NCBI RefSeq assembly: GCF_018860625.1
Contig: NZ_JAHKQB010000029.1
Coordinates: 510,073-574,072 of the forward strand
Origin: Paracoccus sp. C2R09
GTDB lineage: Bacteria; Pseudomonadota; Alphaproteobacteria; Rhodobacterales; Rhodobacteraceae
Length of the DNA: 64,000 bases
Direction of reading: 5' to 3'
Within the stretch, counting starts at the first letter, position 1. The number at the start of each line of letters is the position of its first letter. The position numbers and the translations under genes were made by a program. The notes under the pieces are model-generated. The model was not told the origin of the DNA, searched no databases, and saw only the letters and a program-made list of their open reading frames with translations. Shown in pieces: positions 43,739 to 52,503 of this stretch.

Positions 43739-46495
43739 ATGTCCGACATATTCCATATTCGCGAACTTATGGCGGGTCATCGCACTCCGCCGGGGGCGGC
43801 CAGCCGTGTTCGTTCGATCATCCGAAGCAACCGACCGGCGATCGTGCTGCTGGCCGATCAGCTGCCCGATACCGCCCGGTTCGAAACGCTGTCCGATGCC
43901 TCGCGCAGGCTTCTAGCGGCGCGGGTCGCCGCGATTGCCCCCTCGGTCGGGGTGATCGAAGTGAATGACGGGGGCCGGTGGCTGCGGCTGGGAACCTGTT
44001 TTCGCGTTTCGGCCGACAGACGCCGCGTTGCGACGGCCCGGCATATGCTGGGCGCCATTCTGAATCCGGGCGCGGCGATCCAATGTCGGCCGAACTCCAT
44101 GCCTTTGATTGCCTCCAATCGACCACCATACCGCCCTGCCCGCGTGGTGTTCGAACGACAGTCCGGCAGTGCCGTGACCGACCCTGCGGTCGATACCGTC
44201 ATCGGCGTGGAGGGCGTCGAATGGGCGCATCCGAAATGGGATCTGATGCTGTTGCGCCTGAACGCGGATTGCGACCGCGAACCCGTCCCGCTGCGGCAGC
44301 CGGATCAGGGCCCGAACGGAAATCCGCTCGAGATCGGCGTCATCGGTTACCCCAACCCCTCTACCGCCCCCTCGGATGCGAATGCGCTGATCGGGATATT
44401 CGACGGCGATCTTGCGACGAAGCGCGCCGCTTACGGTGTGACCGGAGGCCTTGGCCAGGCGGTCTTTCTGCACGATGCCTCGACGCTGCCGGGCAGCTCC
44501 GGCTCTCCGATCATCGATCTGGCCACGGGCGAGGCGATCGGCATTCATTACTTCGGGGGTTCGGGCGTGGACGACCCCAATCGCGGCGTCTTTCTTCCCG
44601 TCGTTCTGGGGGAACAGGCGCTGCATATGCGCATGACCGGGCCTGCGGGCGCGGTGGCACCCGACCCGGACAAATGGCCAGACGCGTCTTCTTTCCATTT
44701 CGGAAGACCCCTGACCCAGCTGCGGGCCACCGGCGAGGAATTCGCGACCCAGGGGGACGATCTGCCGAGGATGCACGCCCTGCTGCCGGATCGCAGCGAT
44801 GCGCGCGATCAGTATTATCGCCCCGTGCTGCAGCCGGCCCGGCAATCCATCCTGCCCGAACGACCCACCGCAGGTGAGATCGGTTGCCAGGCCGATCCGT
44901 TCAGTTGCGTGGGCTTCGCGCTTGCATCGGCGATCAACCTGCAACTGAAGCACGTTGCGGGCGGGGCCGGTCAACGTGTCAGCCCCGCGATGATCTATGC
45001 CCTGGCGACCCGCAACGATGAATTCGTGGACGACCTGCCCGGCGGCACGTCGCTTCGGGGCGCGATCAAGGGCATCTATCACCATGGGGTCTGCCTGGAT
45101 AAGACGGCCCCCTATACCGGGCACGATCCGACATGGCATCTGACCATCGCCGCCGCCAAGGAGGCCCGCAACATCGCCCTCGGGGCCTATTTCCGGCTGC
45201 ACCCTCTGGTCAGCGACTATCAGCTTGCGGTGCAAGAGGTCGGATCCGTCGTGGTCTCGGCATATCTGCATGAAGGTTGGCGGCGCCGCACCCGGCCCGT
45301 CGGGCGCATTCCGCAGAAGCCGGGTCGATCGGGGGCACATGCCTTCACCATCGTCGGTTATGACGATCGGGGGTTCGTCATTCGAAACTCGTGGGGCGAG
45401 GATTGGGGCCAATGGAAGGGGCGCAAGGGCCACGCGCATTGGAGCTATTCCGACTGGGATGCCAACGTGATCGACGGTTGGGTCCTCAGGCTTGCGCCTC
45501 GTGCGCCTGCGGCCTTCGATCTGCAGGTGCGGTCATTCCCGACAGCCGGGCAGCATGCGACGGTCCCTTCCGCCGTGGCCCAGCTGCGCAACCCGCGTCG
45601 CAACGCGTTGATCGGGCATTCGATACAGGCAGAACGCGACGGCTTGCGGGGGGACGGTCGGATCGGCGCCGGTCCCCGCACGCTCCGAGAGACCGCGCTT
45701 TTTTTGGCGTCCGACAAGGGCCGACGGAAATATCCCCGACTTGCGCTGATCTTTCACGACCCTGCCCTGGGTGACGATGTCATCGCCCGGCTGAGCGCCC
45801 GGCTGATCGAGCCATTCAAGCTGAACGGGATCTATCCCATCAATGTCGCCTATGGCGTGGATGAGATCCGCACCCTGGTCCTGCGCATGACCGACGAGGC
45901 GCGGCGCGCGGAAAAACGGTCGGACGGGGTGGCCGAACCGCTGACATCCTATCTGACCCGGCGGGGGCTGGTGGTTGCGCGCCCGCTGCTGCAGATGTGG
46001 CATGAAGGGATCGCGGCGGCCCTACAGCCCGGCGGCGGGCTGTGGCGCGGGCTGGCCACGATCGGCGCCGAGGCAGGCATTCTTGGCACCCCGTCACAAC
46101 CACGGCCCCTTCATGTACTGTCCTTCGGATGCGGATGGGCCGTTGCCGAACAGGTTCTTGCCACCGCCGAAACGCTCGGCTTTCCCAAGATCGAGAGTAT
46201 CGGCCGTATCGCACCCGCAGTCGGAGGTCTTCCACCCAAGGACGGGGTCATCCGCGTGCGCACGTGGCTTCTGGCCGACCCGGCGCCTGCCGACATTGCG
46301 CTGCCACGCTTTGCCGGGGATTGGCCGGATCTCTTTGCCCGGCTGTCGCCCGACAGCCCGTCCTGCCCCCGCGGTGCAGATCGCGCGAAGCTGCCCGCAG
46401 ACCTTGCAACCGCCTGCAGCACCGCATCGGTTCTCAACTTGGCACTACGCAACATGCTTGGCCGCAAGCCGTCGCGGACCCGTTCCTTCATCTGA
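43739..46495 (+). CDS. Trypsin-like / papain-like double protease with hydrolase-like C-terminus
   Basis: A 918-residue protein without a signal peptide. Residues 60-295 form a trypsin-like domain with H102 (TARH), D168 (KWDLMLL) and S254 (GSSGSP). Residues 375-590 form a papain-like C1 domain with Q384, C390, H534 (GAHAFTIVGY) and N550 (RNSWGEDWG), at papain-like Q-to-C spacing. Residues 660-830 resemble an alpha/beta hydrolase (LALIFHDPAL, LHVLSFGCGWA), but the nucleophile elbow lacks its serine. Both protease sets look complete. The ATG lacks a good ribosome site; an in-frame ATG at 43769 is possible. Cytoplasmic two-protease fusions are reminiscent of bacterial conflict systems. Role unknown. 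Confidence 0.82.
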   Translation: MSDIFHIRELMAGHRTPPGAASRVRSIIRSNRPAIVLLADQLPDTARFETLSDASRRLLAARVAAIAPSVGVIEVNDGGRWLRLGTCFRVSADRRRVATARHMLGAILNPGAAIQCRPNSMPLIASNRPPYRPARVVFERQSGSAVTDPAVDTVIGVEGVEWAHPKWDLMLLRLNADCDREPVPLRQPDQGPNGNPLEIGVIGYPNPSTAPSDANALIGIFDGDLATKRAAYGVTGGLGQAVFLHDASTLPGSSGSPIIDLATGEAIGIHYFGGSGVDDPNRGVFLPVVLGEQALHMRMTGPAGAVAPDPDKWPDASSFHFGRPLTQLRATGEEFATQGDDLPRMHALLPDRSDARDQYYRPVLQPARQSILPERPTAGEIGCQADPFSCVGFALASAINLQLKHVAGGAGQRVSPAMIYALATRNDEFVDDLPGGTSLRGAIKGIYHHGVCLDKTAPYTGHDPTWHLTIAAAKEARNIALGAYFRLHPLVSDYQLAVQEVGSVVVSAYLHEGWRRRTRPVGRIPQKPGRSGAHAFTIVGYDDRGFVIRNSWGEDWGQWKGRKGHAHWSYSDWDANVIDGWVLRLAPRAPAAFDLQVRSFPTAGQHATVPSAVAQLRNPRRNALIGHSIQAERDGLRGDGRIGAGPRTLRETALFLASDKGRRKYPRLALIFHDPALGDDVIARLSARLIEPFKLNGIYPINVAYGVDEIRTLVLRMTDEARRAEKRSDGVAEPLTSYLTRRGLVVARPLLQMWHEGIAAALQPGGGLWRGLATIGAEAGILGTPSQPRPLHVLSFGCGWAVAEQVLATAETLGFPKIESIGRIAPAVGGLPPKDGVIRVRTWLLADPAPADIALPRFAGDWPDLFARLSPDSPSCPRGADRAKLPADLATACSTASVLNLALRNMLGRKPSRTRSFI

Positions 46496-46859
46496 GGCGG
46501 ATGTCCGGCACCCCGGCCCCAAGCGGTTCGACCATCCGGGCAGCACGGCATCGAAATCGGCAAGGCGGCGTGCGATCCGGTAGACCGCGAATGACCTGCT
46601 CCGTGGCGTGCTATCCGCCACTATTTATTAATATCCCAAGAATTTTTCTTTTTTAAGCGAATTGTTCCCACTGGCGCATCGCATTGAAACAAACCTTCAT
46701 AATCAATGACCTTCGTGGCCTACCCAGCTCTTACTCATCTGCGCGGCACCCATGTTTCGCAAGTTGACCTAGGCACGCCAGAAGTGCCTGTACGCAAGAA
46801 TGCGTCACCGTCGATTCAGCGGCTTCCTGCCCTGACTATCGATCAACGTGTCCGTCAGG
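46496..46859. other. Non-coding stretch between protease gene and IS remnant
   Basis: About 360 bases in which no gene, RNA or clear hairpin is seen. The section around 46615-46660 is A/T-rich with runs of T after the protease gene and could include its transcription end. The right edge of the transposase remnant is near 46860. Confidence 0.4.
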
Positions 46860-48265
46860 GTCTGTGTGCAAACCCGTCGACGCGAGCTTCCTGATCCAAC
46901 TTATTCGCGCTGCTCGTCTTGAGCTGCCGCAGATCATCCCTGAGCGCGCATGACGGTCTGGTAATGCAGCGCCTGATCCTCTGGCGGCTACCCAAACAGG
47001 CCGGAATGGCTTGCATCAGGCGCCGGACGCCGATCAACGCGACCACTCTCTTCATATTGCAGGCCAGAACATTAGGCGCCATCTCGGTTCTGACATTCTT
47101 TAGCCCCCGCGTCAGGAAACGGGTGTGCCCCATCCAAGCTTTGATCGTGCCGAACAGGTGTTCGACCGTGCAACGGCGCAAGGTCATCGGGTTCGCGTCC
47201 CCGCTCAGCCGTTCGTACATCGCATCGAGCAAATGCCCATGGTCCCATCGAGTGATCCGGCGTTCGTTGCCACTGGTGCAGCGGTGCGGGACCCGACAAT
47301 GCTGACAGGCGTTGGTCCAGTAGCGACCGTCCCGCAGCCCGCCTTCCCCTCGGGTGCAGCGGTCAATCAATTCTTCACCCACCGGGCAGACATGGACATC
47401 GTGTGCAGGGTTACAGGCAAAATCGGCCCTCGCATACATACCTTTGGCCCGGCTGCCCGAGGTTTACGGGCGCGGCATGGTCGTGGTGATCCCCGCCTGA
47501 TGGCAAGCTAGGATCTGAGCGCCACTGAAATACCCTTTGCCGGCGATGGCATGCAGTCCGTCGCGCGGAAGGGCTTCCTTGGCGGCGGTCGCCATTGGGC
47601 CGAGCTGGTCGCGAGCAAAACCCTGATTGGTAACTTCGTGTGCCACGACCAGATGCGTCTCGGTACCGACCGCTGTCTGCACATTGTAGTTGACCATGCC
47701 GCCATGCCGGGCGCTGGTCGTCATGGCGCGGGCACCGGGATCGGTTAGGGAAATCTGCCCACCGGGTGCGTCGGCCAAAGCCTTCTGCATCGTCTTCAGT
47801 CGCGCAATCTCCTGCCGGGTGCGGCCCTAACGGATGGCAATCTTGTTCTTCGTGAAGTCGTGGTCGCGGTTGTTCACTGTCTTGAACTTGGTGCCTGCGA
47901 TGGCAACGCACCCCCCTTAAGCGCGCCGATCCGGCGGCAAAGTTCGACAAACCGTGCGCATGTCCTGCGGATGGCTGGGCCATTGCCCCGCCGGAAGTCA
48001 GAGATGGTTTTGTGGTCGGGCACCAAGCGGTTGGTCAGCCACATCAGCTCGAGATTGCAACGTGCCTCGTGTTCCAGACGGAGGCTGGGTGGGATCCGGT
48101 TCAGCTAGCCGTAGATGAAGCGCTTCAGCAGGATGGATGGCAGCCCGGACGACCGGGTCGGACAGGCACACAACGTCCGAACCCAAGCGCAAGAGGATTG
48201 AGCTCATCGAGAAAGAGGTGGATGAGACGGTTCTCGAAGAGTTGAGGTCTACAGAGCGGACAATT
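46860..48265 (-). pseudogene. IS1182-family transposase remnant
   Basis: Segments of one DDE transposase occur in order but in different frames. LFLDELNPLALGFGR is near 48220. NRIPPSLRLEHEARCNLELMWL and TISDFRRGNGPAIRR are near 48100-48000. After a frameshift come KFKTVNNRDHDFTKNKIA, an in-frame TAG at about 47828, and KALADAPGGQISLTDPGARAM with YNVQTAVGTETHLVV. Further left, in a third frame, is EHLFGTIKAWMGHTRFLT with VLACNMKRVVAL near 47000. The gene is broken by at least three frameshifts or stops and cannot encode a working enzyme. Terminal inverted repeats were not identified, so the ends are approximate. Confidence 0.88.
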
Positions 48266-48489
48266 CAGCCGATTGCTGCGGGGGTCCAATATTGTCTCCG
48301 CTACGAACCGCCGGTCATAAATTGCGGATTCTGGGCATTCGCCGCGTGCCATCCTGCCGGTGCATACCAATTGATGCCGCCATTCGAATGGTACAAAAAA
48401 TCAGAAGCCGCTCTCGTATGAAGGGTGCATCGAACAGTCACATCACCTACGAACGCGCGGGGCACGCGTGATCCGACTTGCTACACTTG

Positions 48490-49251
48490 TTATTCGAACG
48501 AAAACTCTGCCCGGACCTTGTCCCGTGCCTCATGCAATGCGAGCTCCAAGCGCGTTTTTATGTCTGCGAAACGCATTGTCGGTACCGGTACCGAAATCGC
48601 GTGGTAACTTCCGCTCAGGTCACGGAATGCAAATCCGATGGCGGAAATGCCGGCGGTGTGTTCGTCAAGATCATAGGCCAGACCGTTCGCGCGAATATCT
48701 TCCAGCCTGCCCAGCAATGCCTGTAGATCACCATCTGTCGATCCACCCGCGGTTTCCTGGTTGATCAGCTGCCGCGACTGCTCTTCCGGCATCAGCGCAA
48801 GGCAGGCGCGGCCATTGGCGGTGGTGGTCAGCGGAAAGATATCACCGACGGACGACACGGTGCGCAGACGGTGCAAGCCGGGCACCTGATCAAGGAAGAT
48901 CATACCGCCATTGCGGAACACCGCGAGATCCGTGGTTTCACCGGTCTTCTGGGTTACTTCGTTCAGGATCGCGCGGCATCGCTCCACGATGTTGAAGTTC
49001 GCCGCTTCGGCAAATGCACCCAGTTCCGGGCCAAGCCGGATACCGCCGCCATTGGGGTCCTGCATGACGAACCGCTCTGCGGACAAGGCACCCGTGATTC
49101 GCTGTACCGTAGAGCGGGGCAAGTTGACGCGCTGCGCGATCTGACCAAGGCTGAGCCCGCTTCGTTCCTCCTTGAGTACGCGCAGGATGGCGGCGGCCCG
49201 CGCAATAACCTGAATTCCTGACCGGTCCTTTCCGTCATTATTCTTAATCAT
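48490..49251 (-). CDS. IclR family transcriptional regulator
   Basis: A 253-residue protein. The winged helix-turn-helix is GLSLGQIAQRVNLPRSTVQRITGAL (about 33-58). The effector domain follows (FRNGGMIFLDQVPGLHRLRTVSSVGD, TTTANGRACLA, GLAYDLDEHTAGISAIGFAF), a GAF-like fold that binds a small ligand. It is divergent from the catabolic operon starting at 49465. Two matching palindromes in the gap are its probable binding sites. Most likely it controls the operon and itself, with a pathway intermediate as ligand. Confidence 0.92.
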   Translation of the reverse strand: MIKNNDGKDRSGIQVIARAAAILRVLKEERSGLSLGQIAQRVNLPRSTVQRITGALSAERFVMQDPNGGGIRLGPELGAFAEAANFNIVERCRAILNEVTQKTGETTDLAVFRNGGMIFLDQVPGLHRLRTVSSVGDIFPLTTTANGRACLALMPEEQSRQLINQETAGGSTDGDLQALLGRLEDIRANGLAYDLDEHTAGISAIGFAFRDLSGSYHAISVPVPTMRFADIKTRLELALHEARDKVRAEFSFE

Positions 49252-49310
49252 TAGAGGAATTTACCTTTCGCTTTAGTACTCATTGCTTGCTTCGCAGTTC
49301 AGATCGTTAT

Positions 49311-49327
49311 GTACCGCGATGCGGTGC
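49311..49327. promoter_or_regulatory. IclR-type operator candidate, site 1
   Basis: GTACCG-N5-CGGTGC, an imperfect inverted repeat with a perfect ACCGC/GCGGT core, 60 bases upstream of the regulator ATG. The left half sits in a ten-base word TTATGTACCG that recurs at site 2. Confidence 0.55.
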
Positions 49328-49373
49328 AGATCAACCGAATTATAGGTTTTGATTGACCGTATCGTGGACTTAT

Positions 49374-49390
49374 GTACCGTAATTCGGGAC
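49374..49390. promoter_or_regulatory. IclR-type operator candidate, site 2
   Basis: GTACCG-N5-CGGGAC, same half-site and spacing as site 1, beginning exactly 63 bp downstream of it, which is close to six helical turns. It lies 75 bases before the cyclase ATG. Confidence 0.55.
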
Positions 49391-49464
49391 GGGAGGAGGA
49401 GCTTCCTGCATAGACATTCAATCCGACACCGGTCCTTGGCCGGTGAACAGAGAAGGTGCATCCG

Positions 49465-50301
49465 ATGGTCGAAATTCGCGGGATCGAGTTTCAGGAAAAT
49501 ACCAATAACGACATGGGGCTGGAGTTCTACAATCTCAGTCACCGCTTCGGGTTCCAGAACCCGAACTGGCCGTACTTTCAGGATACCAAGATCGAACGTA
49601 TCCACTACATGGCCAAATCCGGCGTGCTGAGCCAGCGCATCACCACCACGATGCATGCGACCACCCACATCGACGCACCGGCGCATGTGGTGCAGGGCAC
49701 GCCCTTCATCGACGAGGTGCCGCTGCCGCATTTCTTCGGCACCGGCATCGTCGTGTCCATCCCGAAGAAGAAGTGGGAGCCCATCACCGGTGAGGATCTG
49801 GAAAAGGCCTGCGGACACGCCATCCGCAAGGGCGACGTCCTGATCATCAACACCGGTTGGCACCATGACTATGAGGACGGCGACTACTTCGCCTATTGCC
49901 CGGGTCTCGTGGCTTCGGCCGGCGAATGGATGGTCGAGAAGGGTATCAAGGTCGTGGGACATGACACCCAGGCCAACGACCACCCGCTGGCCACCGCGAT
50001 CGGCCCGCAGCGCAACGGACCACTGCTGCCGCATCTGGAACAGGAATACAAGGAATGGTCCGGCGGCAACGACTGGAAAGACGACTTCCCCGAGTGGGAG
50101 CCTGTGCACAACATCCTGTTCAAGAACGGCATCCTGGGCATCGAGAACGTCGGCGGCGATCTTGATGCCGTGACCGGAAAGCGCTGCACCTTTGCCTTCT
50201 TCCCGTGGAACTGGGACCGCGGCGACGGCTGCATCATCCGCCTCGTGGCGATGATCGACAAGTCGCAGAACTTCCGCATCGATGACGGTTCCGAGTTCTG
50301 A
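49465..50301 (+). CDS. Cyclase-family metal hydrolase (kynurenine formamidase-like)
   Basis: A 278-residue enzyme of the PF04199 cyclase family. The metal motif is H64-ATT-H68-I-D70-APA-H74, as in arylformamidase and isatin hydrolase, which open amide or lactam bonds. The substrate is not readable. ATG 49465 has AGAAGG upstream; an in-frame GTG at 49456 is less likely. It is the first gene of the operon and is followed by a hairpin that may reduce transcription of the genes behind it. Confidence 0.85.
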   Translation: MVEIRGIEFQENTNNDMGLEFYNLSHRFGFQNPNWPYFQDTKIERIHYMAKSGVLSQRITTTMHATTHIDAPAHVVQGTPFIDEVPLPHFFGTGIVVSIPKKKWEPITGEDLEKACGHAIRKGDVLIINTGWHHDYEDGDYFAYCPGLVASAGEWMVEKGIKVVGHDTQANDHPLATAIGPQRNGPLLPHLEQEYKEWSGGNDWKDDFPEWEPVHNILFKNGILGIENVGGDLDAVTGKRCTFAFFPWNWDRGDGCIIRLVAMIDKSQNFRIDDGSEF

Positions 50302-50314
50302 ACGCTCCCTGACT

Positions 50315-50342
50315 GGCCGCCGGGAGATCGGCGGCCTCTTTT
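50315..50342 (+). terminator. Intra-operon terminator/attenuator after the cyclase gene
   Basis: An 8-bp perfect stem (50315-50322 with 50329-50336, arm GGCCGCCG), loop GGAGAT, followed by TCTTTT. It lies 13 bases after the cyclase stop and 28 before the cupin ATG, so partial termination may make the cyclase more abundant than the rest. Confidence 0.7.
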
Positions 50343-50369
50343 CACGATGCGAGTGCGAGGGAGGACGCC

Positions 50370-50714
50370 ATGCATGTAAAACGTTTCGAGGATGCGCAGA
50401 CCTATACCGCCCCCAATCATTTCGAATGCCATGGGCTGAGGCTTCAGGGGTTCGAGGAAGGTGGACCGACAAATCAGTGGATCGGATTCAGCCAGTTCCT
50501 GCCTGGCGGCGGCGCGGGCCCGGACAGCACGCCCTACGAGAAGGTCTATGTCGTGCTCGAAGGCGAGATGACGGTGATCGTGGAGGGCGAGGAAACCGTG
50601 CTCGGTCGGATGGACAGTTGCACCATCCCGCCAAACGAGGTCCGCAGGATCGAGAACCGCATCAATGACACGTGCAAGATGCTGGTCGTCATTCCCTATC
50701 CCCCGGAGGTCTGA
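50370..50714 (+). CDS. Small cupin-domain protein
   Basis: A 114-residue single cupin barrel. The motif-1 region reads TPYEKVYVVLEGEMTVIVEGEE, which keeps the barrel glycine and a glutamate but lacks the usual HxH metal ligands. Motif 2 lacks a histidine too. It may therefore bind ligand without metal or be regulatory. The ATG has GAGGGAGG ten bases upstream. It stands between the cyclase and SDR genes with short spacing, so it probably handles the same metabolite. Confidence 0.8.
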   Translation: MHVKRFEDAQTYTAPNHFECHGLRLQGFEEGGPTNQWIGFSQFLPGGGAGPDSTPYEKVYVVLEGEMTVIVEGEETVLGRMDSCTIPPNEVRRIENRINDTCKMLVVIPYPPEV

Positions 50715-50717
50715 GGC

Positions 50718-51515
50718 ATGAACGCGATGGCAAATCCCCTCTCGATGTTCGACGTCAAGAACCAGGTGGCGCTGATCACCGGGGCGTCGGGCGCTTTCGG
50801 CATGGTCGCGGCGCGTGTCCTCGCCGGGGCGGGCTGCAAATTGGTGCTTGTCGCCGGCAACCAGGACGCACTGGACGAAATCACCGAAGAGTGCCGCGGC
50901 ATGGGCGCCGAAGTGACGGCGATCAACAAACGCCCCGCCGACGAGGAAACCTGCAATGGCCTCGTGGCACGGGCGGTCGAGGCTTACGGGCGGCTCGACA
51001 TTCTCGTCGTCGCCTCGGGCATGAACAAGGTCGCGCTGATCAACGACATGGCGCCCGAAACCTTCGAATCCGTGATGGACGCCAATGTCACGCAAAGCTG
51101 GTTGCTGGCGCGTGCCGCTGCGGGGCAGATGAAGGCGCAGGGCGAAGGTGGCAAGATCGTGCTGGTCTCCTCGGCGCGCGGGCTTTTGGGCCATCCGGCG
51201 GGCTACACGGCCTATTGCGCCTCCAAGGCCGCGACCGACGGCATCGTGAGGGCACTGGGCTGCGAGCTTGGCCCCACCGGCATCACGGTCAATGCCATGG
51301 CACCCACCGTTTTCCGCTCGCCGCTGACCGCTTGGATGTTCGGTGACGACGAAAAGGCCAAGGCGGTGCGCGATGGTTTCCTCGCACGTGTGCCCAAGGG
51401 TCGCCTGGGTGAGCCGGAAGACCTTGCCGGGCCGCTGCTGTTCCTCGCCTCCAAGGCATCCGATTTCTACACCGGGCATATTCTCTATGCCGACGGTGGC
51501 TATACGGCGGGCTGA
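50718..51515 (+). CDS. SDR family NAD(P)-dependent oxidoreductase
   Basis: A 265-residue classical short-chain dehydrogenase. The cofactor loop is T21-GASGAFG28 and the catalytic set is S151/S152, Y166 and K170 (YTAYCASK). The end FLASKASDFYTGHILYADGGYTAG is the family's usual C-terminus. It starts three bases after the cupin stop, within the catabolic operon. It probably oxidises a hydroxyl group of the transported compound or an intermediate; substrate not known. Confidence 0.88.
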   Translation: MNAMANPLSMFDVKNQVALITGASGAFGMVAARVLAGAGCKLVLVAGNQDALDEITEECRGMGAEVTAINKRPADEETCNGLVARAVEAYGRLDILVVASGMNKVALINDMAPETFESVMDANVTQSWLLARAAAGQMKAQGEGGKIVLVSSARGLLGHPAGYTAYCASKAATDGIVRALGCELGPTGITVNAMAPTVFRSPLTAWMFGDDEKAKAVRDGFLARVPKGRLGEPEDLAGPLLFLASKASDFYTGHILYADGGYTAG

Positions 51516-51518
51516 ACA

Positions 51519-52448
51519 ATGATTTCCAACAAGCAGCAGATCGCGGTCATCGGTGCCGGACTTATGGGGCACGGCATCGCGCTGACCCTGGCGCGCGCCG
51601 GACATTGTGTGACGATCACCGACCCGCATGCCGAGACGCTGAATTCCGCCCCGAAGCGGATATCCGACAGTCTGCGGGTGATGGGTGCCGAGGATGACGA
51701 GATCGCTCGTACATCGAAGATGATCGAACCGTGTTCGTCGGTCGCGTCGGCCGTTCGCAAAGCGGATTACATCTTCGAGGCCGCGCCGGAGAAGCTGGAC
51801 CTCAAGCGCCAGATCTTCGCCGATGTCGAAGCGCATGCACCCGTCGCGGCGGTGCTGGCTTCCAACACTTCGGTCATCCAGATCACCAAGATCATGGACG
51901 GACTGAAACACCCCGAACGGGCGCTTGGCACCCATTGGTGGAATCCGCCCCACCTGATCCCGCTGGTCGAAGTGATCAAGACCACGTGGACCGACGGCGA
52001 GGTCGCCGACCGGATGATGGCCCTGTTGGCCAGCGCCGGGAAAACCCCGGTGATGGTGGAGAAGGACGTGCCGGGATTTATCGGCAACCGCCTGCAACAC
52101 GCGCTTTGGCGCGAGGCGGTGAGCCTTGTCGAACGCGGCATCTGCGATGCGGAAGCGGTCGATACGGTTGTGAAGTCCTGCTTTGGCCGCAGGCTGGCCG
52201 TGCTGGGCCCGTTGGAAAACGCCGATCTTGTCGGCACCGACCTGACGCTGGATATCCACGAAAACGTGCTGTTCGACCTCGAAAGCCGGCAAGGCCCGTC
52301 ACCCTATCTCCAGCAGCTCGTGAAGGATGGTAAGCTGGGCATGAAATCCGGTGAAGGCTTCCGCAAATGGACGGAAGACGAAGCCAATGCGGTGCGCGCC
52401 CGCGTGGGCCGTCACCTGACCCGGCTCGGAGGCATTCTCGACGACTGA
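51519..52448 (+). CDS. 3-hydroxyacyl-CoA dehydrogenase-like protein (single-chain, carnitine-dehydrogenase-like)
   Basis: A 309-residue NAD enzyme. The Rossmann motif is V10-IGAGLMGHGIA, followed by NTSVIQITKIMDGLKHPERALGTHWWNPPHLIPLVEV, where the histidine and HWWNPP lie at the active site, and the C-terminal 3HCDH domain with PGFIGNRLQHALWREA. HWWNPP is characteristic of the group with L-carnitine dehydrogenase and gulonate dehydrogenases rather than fatty-acid FadB enzymes. Paired with BKACE later in the operon, it would produce the beta-keto acid that BKACE cleaves. The thioesterase domain fused to some carnitine dehydrogenases is absent. Confidence 0.87.
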   Translation: MISNKQQIAVIGAGLMGHGIALTLARAGHCVTITDPHAETLNSAPKRISDSLRVMGAEDDEIARTSKMIEPCSSVASAVRKADYIFEAAPEKLDLKRQIFADVEAHAPVAAVLASNTSVIQITKIMDGLKHPERALGTHWWNPPHLIPLVEVIKTTWTDGEVADRMMALLASAGKTPVMVEKDVPGFIGNRLQHALWREAVSLVERGICDAEAVDTVVKSCFGRRLAVLGPLENADLVGTDLTLDIHENVLFDLESRQGPSPYLQQLVKDGKLGMKSGEGFRKWTEDEANAVRARVGRHLTRLGGILDD

Positions 52449-52503
52449 AACTGACCTGATTTCGGATCAAACCCGGCGGGGAGGCCGGGAGGAGGAGAAA
52501 ACC

